This document shows, piece after piece, positions 6,048-13,263 of a DNA stretch of 20,439 nt. The notes beneath the pieces were generated by a model. It did not search any database. It had not been told where the DNA came from and saw only the letters and a list, made by a program, of their open reading frames with translations. A program made the position numbers and the translations under genes. Position 1 is the first letter of the stretch. Each line of letters starts with the position of its first letter. The DNA lies in the IMG/VR virus record IMGVR_UViG_3300044960_000614, positions 1-20,439 of that record, one strand, 5' to 3'. The stretch is from a virus.

Positions 6048-6235
6048 GTCATCTCCTCCGGTCTCATCCGCGCCAGCCAGCGGCGCAGGCGGCGGGCTTC
6101 CCACCAGATGCGCACCCTCGACGGCCGCGGCGGCTCGGAGTGGCAGCACGGCTCCGGCGCGACGATGACGCCGTCCTCGAGGCGCAGGGTGCGTGGACGG
6201 TGGTGGGGACACCACGCGGTCCACGTCCAGGTCAT
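6044..6235 (-). CDS. Small Cys/His protein
   Basis: This encodes 63 aa from ATG 6235, with ATGA overlaps on both sides. The product starts MTWTWTAWCPHHRPRTLRL and has a second cluster PEPCCHSEPP, giving C9, H11, H12, C30, C31, H32 as a possible metal site. The C-terminal half is a basic amphipathic helix (RIWWEARRLRRWLARMRPEE). No family is recognised. It lies between the holin candidate and the ClpP-like protease, and could be a membrane-associated or metal-binding accessory protein. Confidence 0.55.
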   Translation of the reverse strand: MTWTWTAWCPHHRPRTLRLEDGVIVAPEPCCHSEPPRPSRVRIWWEARRLRRWLARMRPEEMT

Positions 6236-6480
6236 GCCGACTTCCCTCTCGGTCTCGGTGCGCGCTGCATCTCGCGGACGAGCGAGGTCAGGCGCTCGAC
6301 GGCGTCGGTGTGGCGCTCGGATGCGAGCTCGAGCTCGTGGACGACCTTCGTGAGCGCGCTCAGGTGGTTGCCGAGGAAGTCGAGGGTGTAGCGCTGCACC
6401 CGGACAAGGGTGCGCGCGACCAGGACCAGCCCAACGATGGCCGCGACCCCGACCGTGAGCTGCTCCCAGGCGACGCCCAC
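6232..6480 (-). CDS. Single-TM protein, holin candidate
   Basis: This encodes 82 aa from GTG 6480, one base after the endolysin stop, with GGAGG five bases ahead. A single hydrophobic helix covers about residues 8-26 (LTVGVAAIVGLVLVARTLV), followed by a long amphipathic helix (LSALTKVVHELELASERHTD) and a basic end (RAPRPRGKSA). One N-terminal TM with a charged cytoplasmic C-terminus resembles many small phage holins or holin-like proteins. Position immediately after the endolysin gene is the main argument. A spanin-like or scaffold role remains possible. Confidence 0.6.
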   Translation of the reverse strand: MGVAWEQLTVGVAAIVGLVLVARTLVRVQRYTLDFLGNHLSALTKVVHELELASERHTDAVERLTSLVREMQRAPRPRGKSA

Positions 6481-6481
6481 C

Positions 6482-6928
6482 TCATCCTCCAGCGCAGGGT
6501 GGCGTGCCGGTGCGAAGCGGCGCGCCGGAGACGTGCACGTGGTTCCCCGTGGTCCCGGTGTACGGGTGCCAGCCGCGCTCGGGGGTCCAGATGAGGCGGC
6601 CGTCGTGGTCGATGACCTGCGACACCTCGAGCTTGCGGCCGCGGTTCGCTTTCGTGCGCCGCGTCGCGTTGCGCACGATGGTCCGCGCGATGATCTGCCG
6701 CGCCTCCTCCGCGTCGACGTAGCCGCGCTTGCGGCTCGTCCCTGTCTTGGGGAACAGGTCGACCGCGTTCCCCCAGGCGTGCTGCGACCAGACGGTCGAG
6801 CCTGAGATGCGGCGGCAGTTGTAGACGCCGGCGTGGTCGACGAAGGCTGCGGCGGGCGTGCGCATCAGGACGCGGATGACGCGCTCGATCGCCTTCGTCT
6901 TCACGGACGTGCTGTAGACCGGGAACAT
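6482..6928 (-). CDS. Endolysin, M15-type D,D/L,D-peptidase
   Basis: This encodes 148 aa from ATG 6928 (TGATG with the preceding stop; GAGGAGG eight bases ahead). It carries the M15/VanX-like zinc motif S-x-H-x2-G-x-A-x-D as WSQH50-AWGNAVD57-LF, and a second ligand region TGNH130-VH132-VSG. These residues form the zinc centre of peptidoglycan D-Ala-D-Ala or L-Ala-D-Glu peptidases. It would cleave peptide crosslinks or stems in host peptidoglycan at lysis. There is no cell-wall-binding domain and no signal peptide, so it would depend on a holin. The compact size fits single-domain phage endolysins of this type. Confidence 0.82.
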   Translation of the reverse strand: MFPVYSTSVKTKAIERVIRVLMRTPAAAFVDHAGVYNCRRISGSTVWSQHAWGNAVDLFPKTGTSRKRGYVDAEEARQIIARTIVRNATRRTKANRGRKLEVSQVIDHDGRLIWTPERGWHPYTGTTGNHVHVSGAPLRTGTPPCAGG

Positions 6929-7140
6929 CAGGCGTGCCTCCTCGGGGTCATGACGTACAGCGGTGTGCGCAGGCGGTAGACCGGGCCGTCCTCGCACATG
7001 CCGATCCACTCGACCATCCGGCGGTCCTCGGCGCGCGCGAGGAGCTCGTCGGCGTCAGGCAGGTGCATCCCGGCGGCGACGAGCAGTCCGAGCAGCTCGC
7101 GCCGCGTCCTGACGACACCAGCCTCGAGGTGCGCCTCCAT
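6928..7140 (-). CDS. Winged-helix-like small protein, first gene of the lysis module
   Basis: This encodes 70 aa from ATG 7140. The start has no Shine-Dalgarno-like sequence ahead (CATGCTCAGAAC), unlike nearly all neighbours, so it may be translated leaderless or poorly. The segment TRRELLGLLVAAGMHLPDAD, then ELLARAEDRRMVEWI and GPVYRLRTP, reads as helix-turn-helix followed by two strands, as in a winged helix. It follows the only sizeable intergenic region of the block, which holds tandem 18-bp repeats. It may be a DNA-binding regulator, perhaps of its own module; this is inference. Confidence 0.5.
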   Translation of the reverse strand: MEAHLEAGVVRTRRELLGLLVAAGMHLPDADELLARAEDRRMVEWIGMCEDGPVYRLRTPLYVMTPRRHA

Positions 7141-7234
7141 GTTCTGAGCATGGGGTGCGCGTCAAGGGCAGAGATTCACGACATGAGTGAGATTCACGAC
7201 ATGAGTGAACGTCATCCGCAGGGTGGATGGACCG
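7141..7234 (-). promoter_or_regulatory. Intergenic control region with tandem 18-bp repeats
   Basis: This 94-bp stretch is the longest gap in the minus block, between the metallopeptidase stop and the lysis module. It contains two exact copies of GAGATTCACGACATGAGT (plus strand, 7171-7188 and 7189-7206). Each copy contains a dyad TCAC-N7-GTGA, extended to TTCAC-N7-GTGAA in the second. Between the repeats and the downstream ATG lies TTGACG on the minus strand (7165 to 7160), like a -35 box, but no convincing -10 follows before the start codon. The arrangement suggests operators beside a promoter; the promoter itself is weakly supported. Confidence 0.4.
7171..7206. repeat. Tandem direct repeat, 2 x 18 bp
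   Basis: Two perfect head-to-tail copies of GAGATTCACGACATGAGT, with the first two bases of a third copy following. The period of 18 bp is a multiple of three but the region is noncoding on the minus strand, and the plus-strand frame through it has no support. The sequence is noticeably less GC-rich than the surrounding genes, as expected for a protein-binding site. Confidence 0.85.
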
Positions 7235-7537
7235 TCACTCCAGCAGGGCGCGCACCAACTTCGGGTTGCTGCGCAGGACCTGGAGCAGGACGGGCGTGAG
7301 CGCCCTCACCACCTGCTCCTCTCGCCTCTCCCAGGAGCGGTCGGATGCCAGCGACGTCTGGGCGAAGCAGGCGTGTAGGACCTCGTGGAGCAGCGAGTCC
7401 CGCATGTTGGCCGGCGGCTGGTCGGCGGCGAGCTCGATGAGCTGGGCCCTCGCCGACGTGCGGCCGTAGGCGCCGTCCAGCCTCTCCGGCGGGACGATGC
7501 GCACCTTGAAGGGGATGCTGAGCACGCGGACGATCAT
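7235..7537 (-). CDS. Small zinc metallopeptidase (HExxH)
   Basis: This encodes 100 aa from ATG 7537 (ATGA with the preceding stop). The core is RDSLLH51-E52-VLH55-ACFAQ, the zincin HExxH motif in a helix. The N-terminus MIVRVLSIPFKVRIV is a beta strand region and the C-terminus is helical (EEQVVRALTPVLLQVLRSNP). Small HExxH proteins of about this length are frequent near phage tail or lysis genes, where their substrate is generally unknown. The third zinc ligand is not obvious. It is the last gene of the tail unit before the control region, so it may act in virion processing or on host proteins. Confidence 0.7.
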   Translation of the reverse strand: MIVRVLSIPFKVRIVPPERLDGAYGRTSARAQLIELAADQPPANMRDSLLHEVLHACFAQTSLASDRSWERREEQVVRALTPVLLQVLRSNPKLVRALLE

Positions 7538-8472
7538 GCCGTGAGCCTGCGCCACGCCTGCTTGGCCGGCTCGTCACCGACGATGCGCCAGTCGGCACCC
7601 GTGTCCTGGTCGACGTTCTCGAACCAGCACACGGCCTCGATCTCCTTGTTGGCTCGCACGAAGTGGCCAAGCTCCTCGAGCCACAGTCCCCTGCGGGAGG
7701 GGTCCGCCGGATCGGCGACGGAGCCGACCTCGGCGATGATGAGCGGCAGGCCGAGCTCGCGGGCGGTCGCAAGGGCGGGAGCGAAGATGTCGACGGGCGA
7801 GCGCCACCTCGCGCCCGGCTTCCAGTTGTAGCCGTCCGCGCCCACGATGTCGATGTTGGGGATGAGCCAGTCCTGCACCCTGCGCCCAGAGTCAGGCTGC
7901 CATGTCCACGTCATCAGGCACACCCCGATGCGCACATCGGAGCTCAGGCGCTCGCGGAGGATGCGAAGGACCCGGCTCGCCGCAGCGCGGAAGTCCGCCG
8001 CCGTGCCTTCGTCTTCCGGCTCCGGGTAGACGAACAGGTCCATCTTGCCCAGCTGAGCGAGGAAGTCCCCGACGGACGCGATGTAGGCATCACGCCGGCC
8101 AGCGATCACATCCGCCCACGGCCCCGGCTTGATCGAGACGACGGGGTGCTTGCCGAGCGAGACGATGGTCTTCACGGCGTTCCACGGCAGCTTCTGATCG
8201 CGCCGGTAGTACCGAACGACCTCATACGGCAGGCCCGCGCCATCCCAGGCAGCCCGGCCGCCGTCGTTCACCCCCCACAGCGGCTGGTTGGGGAGCTTGG
8301 CCGTCAGCTGGGAGATCTGAGCCTCCAGCGAGGCCGACTGCGACCTCAACCCCTCAACCTCGGCCTGGAGCGAGGACACCTGCGCAGCCAGCTCCTCGAT
8401 CGCAGCGGCCCGGATGCGCAGCTGCTCGGCCGCGCGGGTGGATACGTCGTTCAGCTCATCAGCGATGTCCAT
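7534..8472 (-). CDS. Coiled-coil glycoside-hydrolase-like protein (GH26-like TIM barrel)
   Basis: This encodes 312 aa from ATG 8472, preceded by GAGGGAGGAG; the GTG at 8490 lacks a ribosome site. Residues 5-62 form a heptad coiled coil (EELAAQVSSLQAEVEGLRSQ). The rest is a TIM-barrel-like hydrolase: LWGVNDGG at the first strand, HPVVSIKPG, DLFVYPEPEDEG where GH26 enzymes carry the acid/base Glu (often HEPED), IVGADGYNW, and LPLIIAEVGS with a candidate nucleophile Glu. Such proteins resemble mannanase-type hydrolases. Placed after the tail tip genes, it may be a tail-associated depolymerase that trimerises through the coiled coil. Substrate unknown; the usual His before the acid/base Glu is Pro here. 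Confidence 0.72.
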   Translation of the reverse strand: MDIADELNDVSTRAAEQLRIRAAAIEELAAQVSSLQAEVEGLRSQSASLEAQISQLTAKLPNQPLWGVNDGGRAAWDGAGLPYEVVRYYRRDQKLPWNAVKTIVSLGKHPVVSIKPGPWADVIAGRRDAYIASVGDFLAQLGKMDLFVYPEPEDEGTAADFRAAASRVLRILRERLSSDVRIGVCLMTWTWQPDSGRRVQDWLIPNIDIVGADGYNWKPGARWRSPVDIFAPALATARELGLPLIIAEVGSVADPADPSRRGLWLEELGHFVRANKEIEAVCWFENVDQDTGADWRIVGDEPAKQAWRRLTA

Positions 8473-8502
8473 GACTCCTCCCTCGTTCACAGCGGGAGAC
8501 CA

Positions 8503-10236
8503 TCACAGCCTCCGGCCGAGCGTGCGGCCCGACGACGGCGGCGACGAGGTGAACTGCGGAGCGCCGAGGTAGGTGATGGCCAAGCGCTTGCCGGCCGCGA
8601 GGAGCGTGAGCGCACCTCCCGAGTTCTGGAACGCGACGACCCGGAGCCCGGAGGTGTTCGGCACGATGTTGATGCGGCCGACCCAGGTCACCACCACGTC
8701 GGTCGGAGCGCCGCTGACCGGCGGCGTGCGGACCCTCGCCCCCTTGAGCTCCGACCACCCGCCGCCGTGGTTCACCTCCACCCGCACCTCCCTGCGACCC
8801 GCGCTGCTCGATCCGAATCTCACCGATGCGACGATGAGGTAGACCCCTGAGTTCGACGGGTCCCTGGCGTCGATCCGCACCGTGTCGGACGAGAGGTTCG
8901 GCGAGAAGTTCGGAGTGCTGTATTCGACGCTGTTGAACCCGACCACCGTGTCGGTGGCATCGGGGATGTTCTGGTCGTTGCTCGAGGTGACGGAGCACCC
9001 CTCGGCCAGGAGGACCAGCGAGGACACTCCGGCCCAGGCGATCTCCGTGTCCGTCAGCTGGTACAGACCGACATCGTCCCGTGCCCAAGTGACGCCCTCG
9101 GTCAGGGTGCCGGAGTCGGCGGAGCTGCCCTCCTCCAGGGACCCCTCGTAGAGCGCCCTGACGCGGACGGAGTGCACCTTGCCCCTGTCTGCGGCCGGGA
9201 CGGTGTAGCGGTAGCGCTGCGCCAGTCCCACGTCGGCCGTCTCGACCAACGTGCCGGTCGAGGGAGAGCCGTCGCGGTAGACCCGGACGCGGTAGCCGAC
9301 CACGCCATCGGCATCGTCGCCAGCAGGGGGATCCCAGCGCGCCACGTAGAGCCGGGGCCGGGGGTGCGTCCAGGAGAGGTTCGTCACAGGGGCGGTGATG
9401 GAGGGCGGCCGCGACCATCCGGTGAACGCCGACCACGCTCCCTTGCGGCCGTAGATGTCCACCGCGCGGACGGCCACACGGTACTCGCGCTTCCGCGTGA
9501 TGTTGTGCCAGACGTAGAAGGCGGTGGTGTCGTTATCCTGATCGCGCGCGAGCACCGAGACGCGGCGGACGTTCGTCGCGTTCGTCCCCCCGGCCGGACG
9601 GACCTCGAGCTTGAGGTCGTACCGGTGCGCACCGTCGACGGGGTCGCCGTCGGTCGGCGTCCAGGTGGGGACCTCGTTCCACTGCGCCTTGGCGATCCAG
9701 GGATTCCCACGCCGACTCTCGTCGCGGGTGAAGGAGAGTGAGAGGCCGGTCGGAGCGGGAGGACCGGGGAGCGCGCCAGTAGTGGGCTGGACGGGCGTGG
9801 TCCAGGCGGACCAGGCGGACCAGCACGTCTTGCCGCCGGCGATGCGGTTCCCGGCCCGGACTCGGACTTGGTAGTACCAGGTGCGCGGTCGTGCGAGCGG
9901 CGCGTGGACGGCCGCGAGCGGGGAGGCATCGGCCTCGACCCCCACGCGCCAGATCGCCGCGTCGCCGGAATCAAGCTCGACGGGGACGCCGGAGGCGTCC
10001 GTAGCGCGGAACTGCACCTGGTAGAGCTCGACGGTGATGTTTCGGCCGGCGACATCGGTCGTGACGGGATCCCACTTCGCGCGCGCTCGCCAGACCTCGC
10101 GGTGGTGGACCTCGCGCTTGCCGAAGGTGAGAGTGACGTTCGTCGGCGCGGCCGGTGCCGAACGACACGGCCGCTTCGGCCGCCGCTTGCTGCGCTTCAG
10201 GTCGGCCTGGACCCCCTGACGGTGGGTGCGCGGCAT
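8503..10236 (-). CDS. Tail tip / receptor-binding protein with FN3 repeats and C1q-like C-terminus
   Basis: This encodes 577 aa from ATG 10236 (TGATG with the preceding stop; GAGGGG eight bases ahead). A basic leader is followed by three fibronectin type III modules at roughly residues 31-150 (TWYYQVRVRAGNRIAGGKTC), 160-280 (KREYRVAVRAVDIYGRKGAW) and 285-380 (VVGYRVRVYRDG). The C-terminal part, about residues 415-560, reads like a C1q/TNF jelly roll: VVGFNSVEYSTPNF, GVYLIVASVRFG, then LRVVAFQNSGGALTLLAAG. This module trimerises and often forms the adhesive head of phage fibres. The protein probably projects from the tail tip and contacts the host surface. No enzymatic residues are seen. Confidence 0.75.
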   Translation of the reverse strand: MPRTHRQGVQADLKRSKRRPKRPCRSAPAAPTNVTLTFGKREVHHREVWRARAKWDPVTTDVAGRNITVELYQVQFRATDASGVPVELDSGDAAIWRVGVEADASPLAAVHAPLARPRTWYYQVRVRAGNRIAGGKTCWSAWSAWTTPVQPTTGALPGPPAPTGLSLSFTRDESRRGNPWIAKAQWNEVPTWTPTDGDPVDGAHRYDLKLEVRPAGGTNATNVRRVSVLARDQDNDTTAFYVWHNITRKREYRVAVRAVDIYGRKGAWSAFTGWSRPPSITAPVTNLSWTHPRPRLYVARWDPPAGDDADGVVGYRVRVYRDGSPSTGTLVETADVGLAQRYRYTVPAADRGKVHSVRVRALYEGSLEEGSSADSGTLTEGVTWARDDVGLYQLTDTEIAWAGVSSLVLLAEGCSVTSSNDQNIPDATDTVVGFNSVEYSTPNFSPNLSSDTVRIDARDPSNSGVYLIVASVRFGSSSAGRREVRVEVNHGGGWSELKGARVRTPPVSGAPTDVVVTWVGRINIVPNTSGLRVVAFQNSGGALTLLAAGKRLAITYLGAPQFTSSPPSSGRTLGRRL

Positions 10237-11711
10237 CAGGCATCCCCCTCGAACTGCAACGCCGCAAAGGCGAAGTCGGGCGGCTCCAGCGTGATGCTCT
10301 TCCGGACGAGCCTGACGACCTGGGGACCGCCCAACTCCGCGGCGAGCACCGCTGTGACCCGATCCCCGATGTCGAGCGCCGCCAGACCCTTGGGATCAGC
10401 ACGCGGCTCGACGACGACCTCCAGCTGCAGCCCTCCCCGCCGCCGGATGGCGAGCTCGTGGTCGGCGGCCTCCGTCAGCTCGCCGGAGTCGTTCGTTCCC
10501 ACGTCGATGGGGACCTCGCGGCGCTTGTAGCTGGCGGCGAGGGTCGAGTCCGAACGGGTGACGAGCGGCGGGCCACACGGGCCGTCGGGGTCGTCGCCGA
10601 GAGCGGTGACGTAGGAGGCGAGCTCGGAGACATCCTTCGAGGCCCGCATCTCCATGACGTCCGCGTCGGTGATCGTGATGGCGAGCTTGCCCTGCGCTCG
10701 CCGCGGCACCCACGCGTTGAACCGTCCCTGCGCGTCGATCTCCCAGTCGAACCCGCCTGGGTCCCGGGAGGCGAGGTCGTCGATGGCCTCGCGGATGTTG
10801 TCCCCGTCGCAGTAGGTCCTCGTCCGCGCGGGTGCCGTCCCGCTGATGGTGCCGAGCGTGAACCCGTGGTCCCCGTCCGTCTGCGACTGCGCGTGCTGGA
10901 TGAGTTGCCACGCGATGGTCGTTGCGACCACCTCGGTCTTGGTGAAGTCACCGTGCACGACCCGCTTGTCCAGGACGCTGGCGAGGCCGAGGCCGCGTGC
11001 GGTCCATGTCACCTCGCCGGGTTTGCCGTCGCGCTCCATGTCCAGGAGCCAGCCCTGCCACACCGGCGTGCCGTCCGCGAGCACCACCACGCGCCGCTGT
11101 CCGGGAAGCCAGAGGGAGCTGCCGAGGTTAGCTGGCGCGAGCGTGACCTCGATGGCGCCGGGTCCGTCGATGTCCCAGGTGACGGTCGCGCGGTGGAACG
11201 GCACGTCGCTCGCGACGGTCGTCCCATCGAGGTCGCGGAGCTCCAGGGCGTAGGTGACGGGCGGCGGCGGTGGCGGCTCCTGCCGGTCGACGGATGGCGC
11301 GAAGCTCGCACCAGGCGAGGAGATGCGCGCGAGCGAGCAGACCGCCGCCACGGCGATCGGCAGGGCCAGCCCTGCGTCCTCGAGCCGCGGCAGGTCGACC
11401 GTCACCTGCTGCGCATCGACCTGGATGGCGAACAGCACGCCGGACCGGTCGATGAGGGCTGGCGAGACGCCCGGGCGCACCTCGACGGCGGCGACCTGGC
11501 CGGCCGCGTCCAGCCGGACCAGGGTCACGAGCGAGACGACCGAGGGCTCCGCGGCCTCTCCGAGCTGCTCGATGAGTGGCGCATCGACCGCGGTCGAGGT
11601 CTGCTGCGAGACCTCGATGCCGAGGAGCTGGCCCGCGTGGTCGATGAGCTCCGGCGAGATCTCGACCGGACCGCCTGCCGCCTGGAGCAGCGGGCCGAAG
11701 CGTACCGGCAT
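10236..11711 (-). CDS. Minor tail protein, tail hub-like (ReqiPepy6 Gp37-like)
   Basis: This encodes 491 aa from ATG 11711 (TGATG). Residues 1-150 consist of degenerate short repeats of the type VSPALIDRSGVLFAIQV, ending in a proline run (RQEPPPPPPV) that acts as a linker. The remaining 340 residues look like a phage tail hub or distal tail protein: VWQGWLLDMERDG, VTWTARGLGLASVLDKRVV, a central domain FDWEIDAQGRFNAWVPRRAQ, and a final beta region (ALDIGDRVTAVL). This resembles Gp37-like proteins of actinophages and T4 gp27-like hubs. It probably forms the ring that joins tail tube and tip; assignment rests on remembered patterns and position. Confidence 0.72.
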   Translation of the reverse strand: MPVRFGPLLQAAGGPVEISPELIDHAGQLLGIEVSQQTSTAVDAPLIEQLGEAAEPSVVSLVTLVRLDAAGQVAAVEVRPGVSPALIDRSGVLFAIQVDAQQVTVDLPRLEDAGLALPIAVAAVCSLARISSPGASFAPSVDRQEPPPPPPVTYALELRDLDGTTVASDVPFHRATVTWDIDGPGAIEVTLAPANLGSSLWLPGQRRVVVLADGTPVWQGWLLDMERDGKPGEVTWTARGLGLASVLDKRVVHGDFTKTEVVATTIAWQLIQHAQSQTDGDHGFTLGTISGTAPARTRTYCDGDNIREAIDDLASRDPGGFDWEIDAQGRFNAWVPRRAQGKLAITITDADVMEMRASKDVSELASYVTALGDDPDGPCGPPLVTRSDSTLAASYKRREVPIDVGTNDSGELTEAADHELAIRRRGGLQLEVVVEPRADPKGLAALDIGDRVTAVLAAELGGPQVVRLVRKSITLEPPDFAFAALQFEGDA

Positions 11712-12043
11712 CAGCTCACCCTACGGATGGACCAGGGGAAGGACCGACCCGTCCCCGCCGTCTGAGTGAGCGTGAAGTCCCATCCGTGGAGGAGGAGGAA
11801 CGAGTCGGAGACGTAGAGGGTGTCGGTGGCAGGACCGAGCGCGGCACCGATGACGGTCCGACGCTTCGTGCCGGAGGAGGTGGCCTTCTCACGGAGCGCG
11901 AACTCGACTCGGTCACCTGCCTGAAGGGCCGAGACATCGACGACCAGCTGGTACACGCCGTCGGTGGCATCGTCGGCCGTGCCCAGCACGTGCTCGGTGC
12001 CGACCGTCGCGGTCAGGGTCCCGGAATCGTGCTCGATGATCAT
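11711..12043 (-). CDS. Small minor tail protein
   Basis: This encodes 110 aa from ATG 12043, with a strong GAGGAGGT three bases ahead. The sequence is beta-rich: MIIEHDSGTLTATVGTEHVL, then VYQLVVDVSALQAGDRVEFA, and FLLLHGWDFTLTQTAGTGRS. Proteins with this layout (GTEHVLG...GVYQLVVDVS.L..GD.vE) are common in phage tail tip regions and usually annotated as minor tail proteins of unknown role. It sits between two larger tail proteins and is likely a structural component or adaptor. Confidence 0.7.
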   Translation of the reverse strand: MIIEHDSGTLTATVGTEHVLGTADDATDGVYQLVVDVSALQAGDRVEFALREKATSSGTKRRTVIGAALGPATDTLYVSDSFLLLHGWDFTLTQTAGTGRSFPWSIRRVS

Positions 12044-12052
12044 GTGACCTCC

Positions 12053-12841
12053 TCACGCGAGCGCATGGACGCAGATCGAGCGGGTAGCCGGGCCAGTGGA
12101 CCAGCCGCGGACGGAGAGTCTGCTGCCCGAGGGAACCGGCGTGGACAGGGGCACGTAGGCGCTCAGGTACGTCGCCACGTAGGTGCCGGTCTCCGTGACC
12201 AGCAGGGGACCAGAGACGGGGGTCTCGCTGCCCGATGCGCCCACGCCGAACTGCCATGCGATCACCCTCTGTATGCCTGAGGGCAACATGGTCAGCGTCA
12301 GCGCTCTGATGATGCCCGTAGACGCGGCCACCTCCGTCCAGCTCCCCCATGTGTTCGCCCCAGGCGTCACGCTGAGGCCATCGGTCGTCGCCGTGTTAGC
12401 CCCGTAGGTCGTGCACGAGCTCGCCGCCCAAACGGGGGAGGCGGGAGCCTGGAAGAGCTGCACATACACGCCGACGCCCGCACTCCCGCTGTTGCTCTGC
12501 ACACGAGCAACGAGCCGTGAGCCGGCGGGGATGAGGATGGGCAGTTGGGCGAGCGGATACAACGGGGTGGCCTCCACGGTCCCCACCGCCCAGGCGAGGT
12601 TCGGCACGACGACCTGTTCCTGGCCGGAGGGGCCGACGCCGAGGTCGAGCAGGTACCGAGCGCTCACGGACGGGCCCCGCAGGGCAACCGACACGAGGTA
12701 CGCGTCCGCCTGCGTCGAGGCGATGAGCTGCGTCCATGAGCCCTTGACATTCGCGGAGCCCGCCGTGAGGGTCGTGCCGTTGGCCGGGTTGCTACCGTTT
12801 TTCTCGCTCGCCGTGAACTGCCCAGCAGGGGACCACAGCAT
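12053..12841 (-). CDS. Minor tail protein with tandem duplicated domain
   Basis: This encodes 262 aa from ATG 12841, two bases after the upstream stop; the longer frame to 13300 is a shadow of the neighbouring gene. The protein holds two copies of a beta-rich domain of about 110-120 residues. Copy one (about 20-131) has SWTQLIASTQADAYL, LLDLGVGPSGQEQVV and LPILIPAGSRLVARVQS. Copy two (about 145-262) has SWTEVAASTGIIRAL, WQFGVGASGSETPVS and LSTPVPSGSRLSVRG. The domain is familiar from actinophage structural proteins (pattern GVGxxGxE ... PxGSRLxxR), function unknown. It probably decorates the tail tip or a fibre. Confidence 0.72.
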   Translation of the reverse strand: MLWSPAGQFTASEKNGSNPANGTTLTAGSANVKGSWTQLIASTQADAYLVSVALRGPSVSARYLLDLGVGPSGQEQVVVPNLAWAVGTVEATPLYPLAQLPILIPAGSRLVARVQSNSGSAGVGVYVQLFQAPASPVWAASSCTTYGANTATTDGLSVTPGANTWGSWTEVAASTGIIRALTLTMLPSGIQRVIAWQFGVGASGSETPVSGPLLVTETGTYVATYLSAYVPLSTPVPSGSRLSVRGWSTGPATRSICVHALA

Positions 12842-12843
12842 GG

Positions 12844-13263
12844 CTAGAACCGGTAGATGCCCGAGGCGTCCCAGCGGACGATGACGTCGCCGCCGTTCGG
12901 CGTCAGCGGCAGGCCCGACGCGGTGTCCCAGACGGCCAGCAGGCGGGACGTGGAGGCGGTGCCGGTGTCCACGTACAGCACCAGCGACTCGACCTGATCG
13001 CCCGTGAGCGCGGCGAACGTGAGGTCGTCGGCATCGAAGACCCCGACGTCGACGGTGCCGAACGTCTTGCCCGTGAGCGCGGGAGCACCGGACGAGGGGA
13101 CACGCGCAGCGGCCGCGATGTCGCTGAGGAACTGGTCCGTGACGGGGTTGGGGATGTCGTCGGCGTGGTCGACGAAGATCCCGCGCACCGTGGAGGTCGA
13201 CAGGTTCGGTGCGGTGCCCTGCACCACCACGTTGCGGTATGCGTTGAACAGCGCGTTGGCCAT
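12844..13263 (-). CDS. Minor tail protein, conserved phage family
   Basis: This encodes 139 aa from ATG 13263 (TGATG with the preceding stop; AAAGGAG six bases ahead). The sequence follows a family seen in many siphophages: MANALFNAYRNVVVQG at the start, GIFVDHADDIPNPVTDQFLS, ALTGKTFGTVDVGVFDADDL, ESLVLYVDTG, and GLPLTPNGGDVIVRWDASGI. The family is structural, with no known enzyme activity, and is generally found among tail tip genes after the tape measure. Here it precedes the duplicated-domain protein and is probably assembled with it. Confidence 0.75.
   Translation of the reverse strand: MANALFNAYRNVVVQGTAPNLSTSTVRGIFVDHADDIPNPVTDQFLSDIAAAARVPSSGAPALTGKTFGTVDVGVFDADDLTFAALTGDQVESLVLYVDTGTASTSRLLAVWDTASGLPLTPNGGDVIVRWDASGIYRF

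Noticed and set aside
7160-7165. Sigma-70 promoter from TTGACG
   Set aside because: A good -35 match, but no acceptable -10 hexamer at 16-18 bp before the start codon; recorded only as a weak part of the control region.
7171-7206. CRISPR array or coding repeat
   Set aside because: Only two 18-bp copies with no spacers, and the plus-strand frame through them (MSEIHDMSE...) has no support; an operator-type repeat is more likely.
8459-9436. 325-codon minus-strand frame inside the FN3 protein gene
   Set aside because: It is an alternative frame of a gene with three recognisable FN3 modules and a C1q-like end; the translation is Arg/Gly/His-rich and lacks any motif.
10155-11765. 536-codon plus-strand frame, and a 395-codon plus-strand frame at 7663-8850
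   Set aside because: Both lie antisense to well-supported tail genes and have Arg/Gly/Asp-rich low-complexity translations without ribosome sites.
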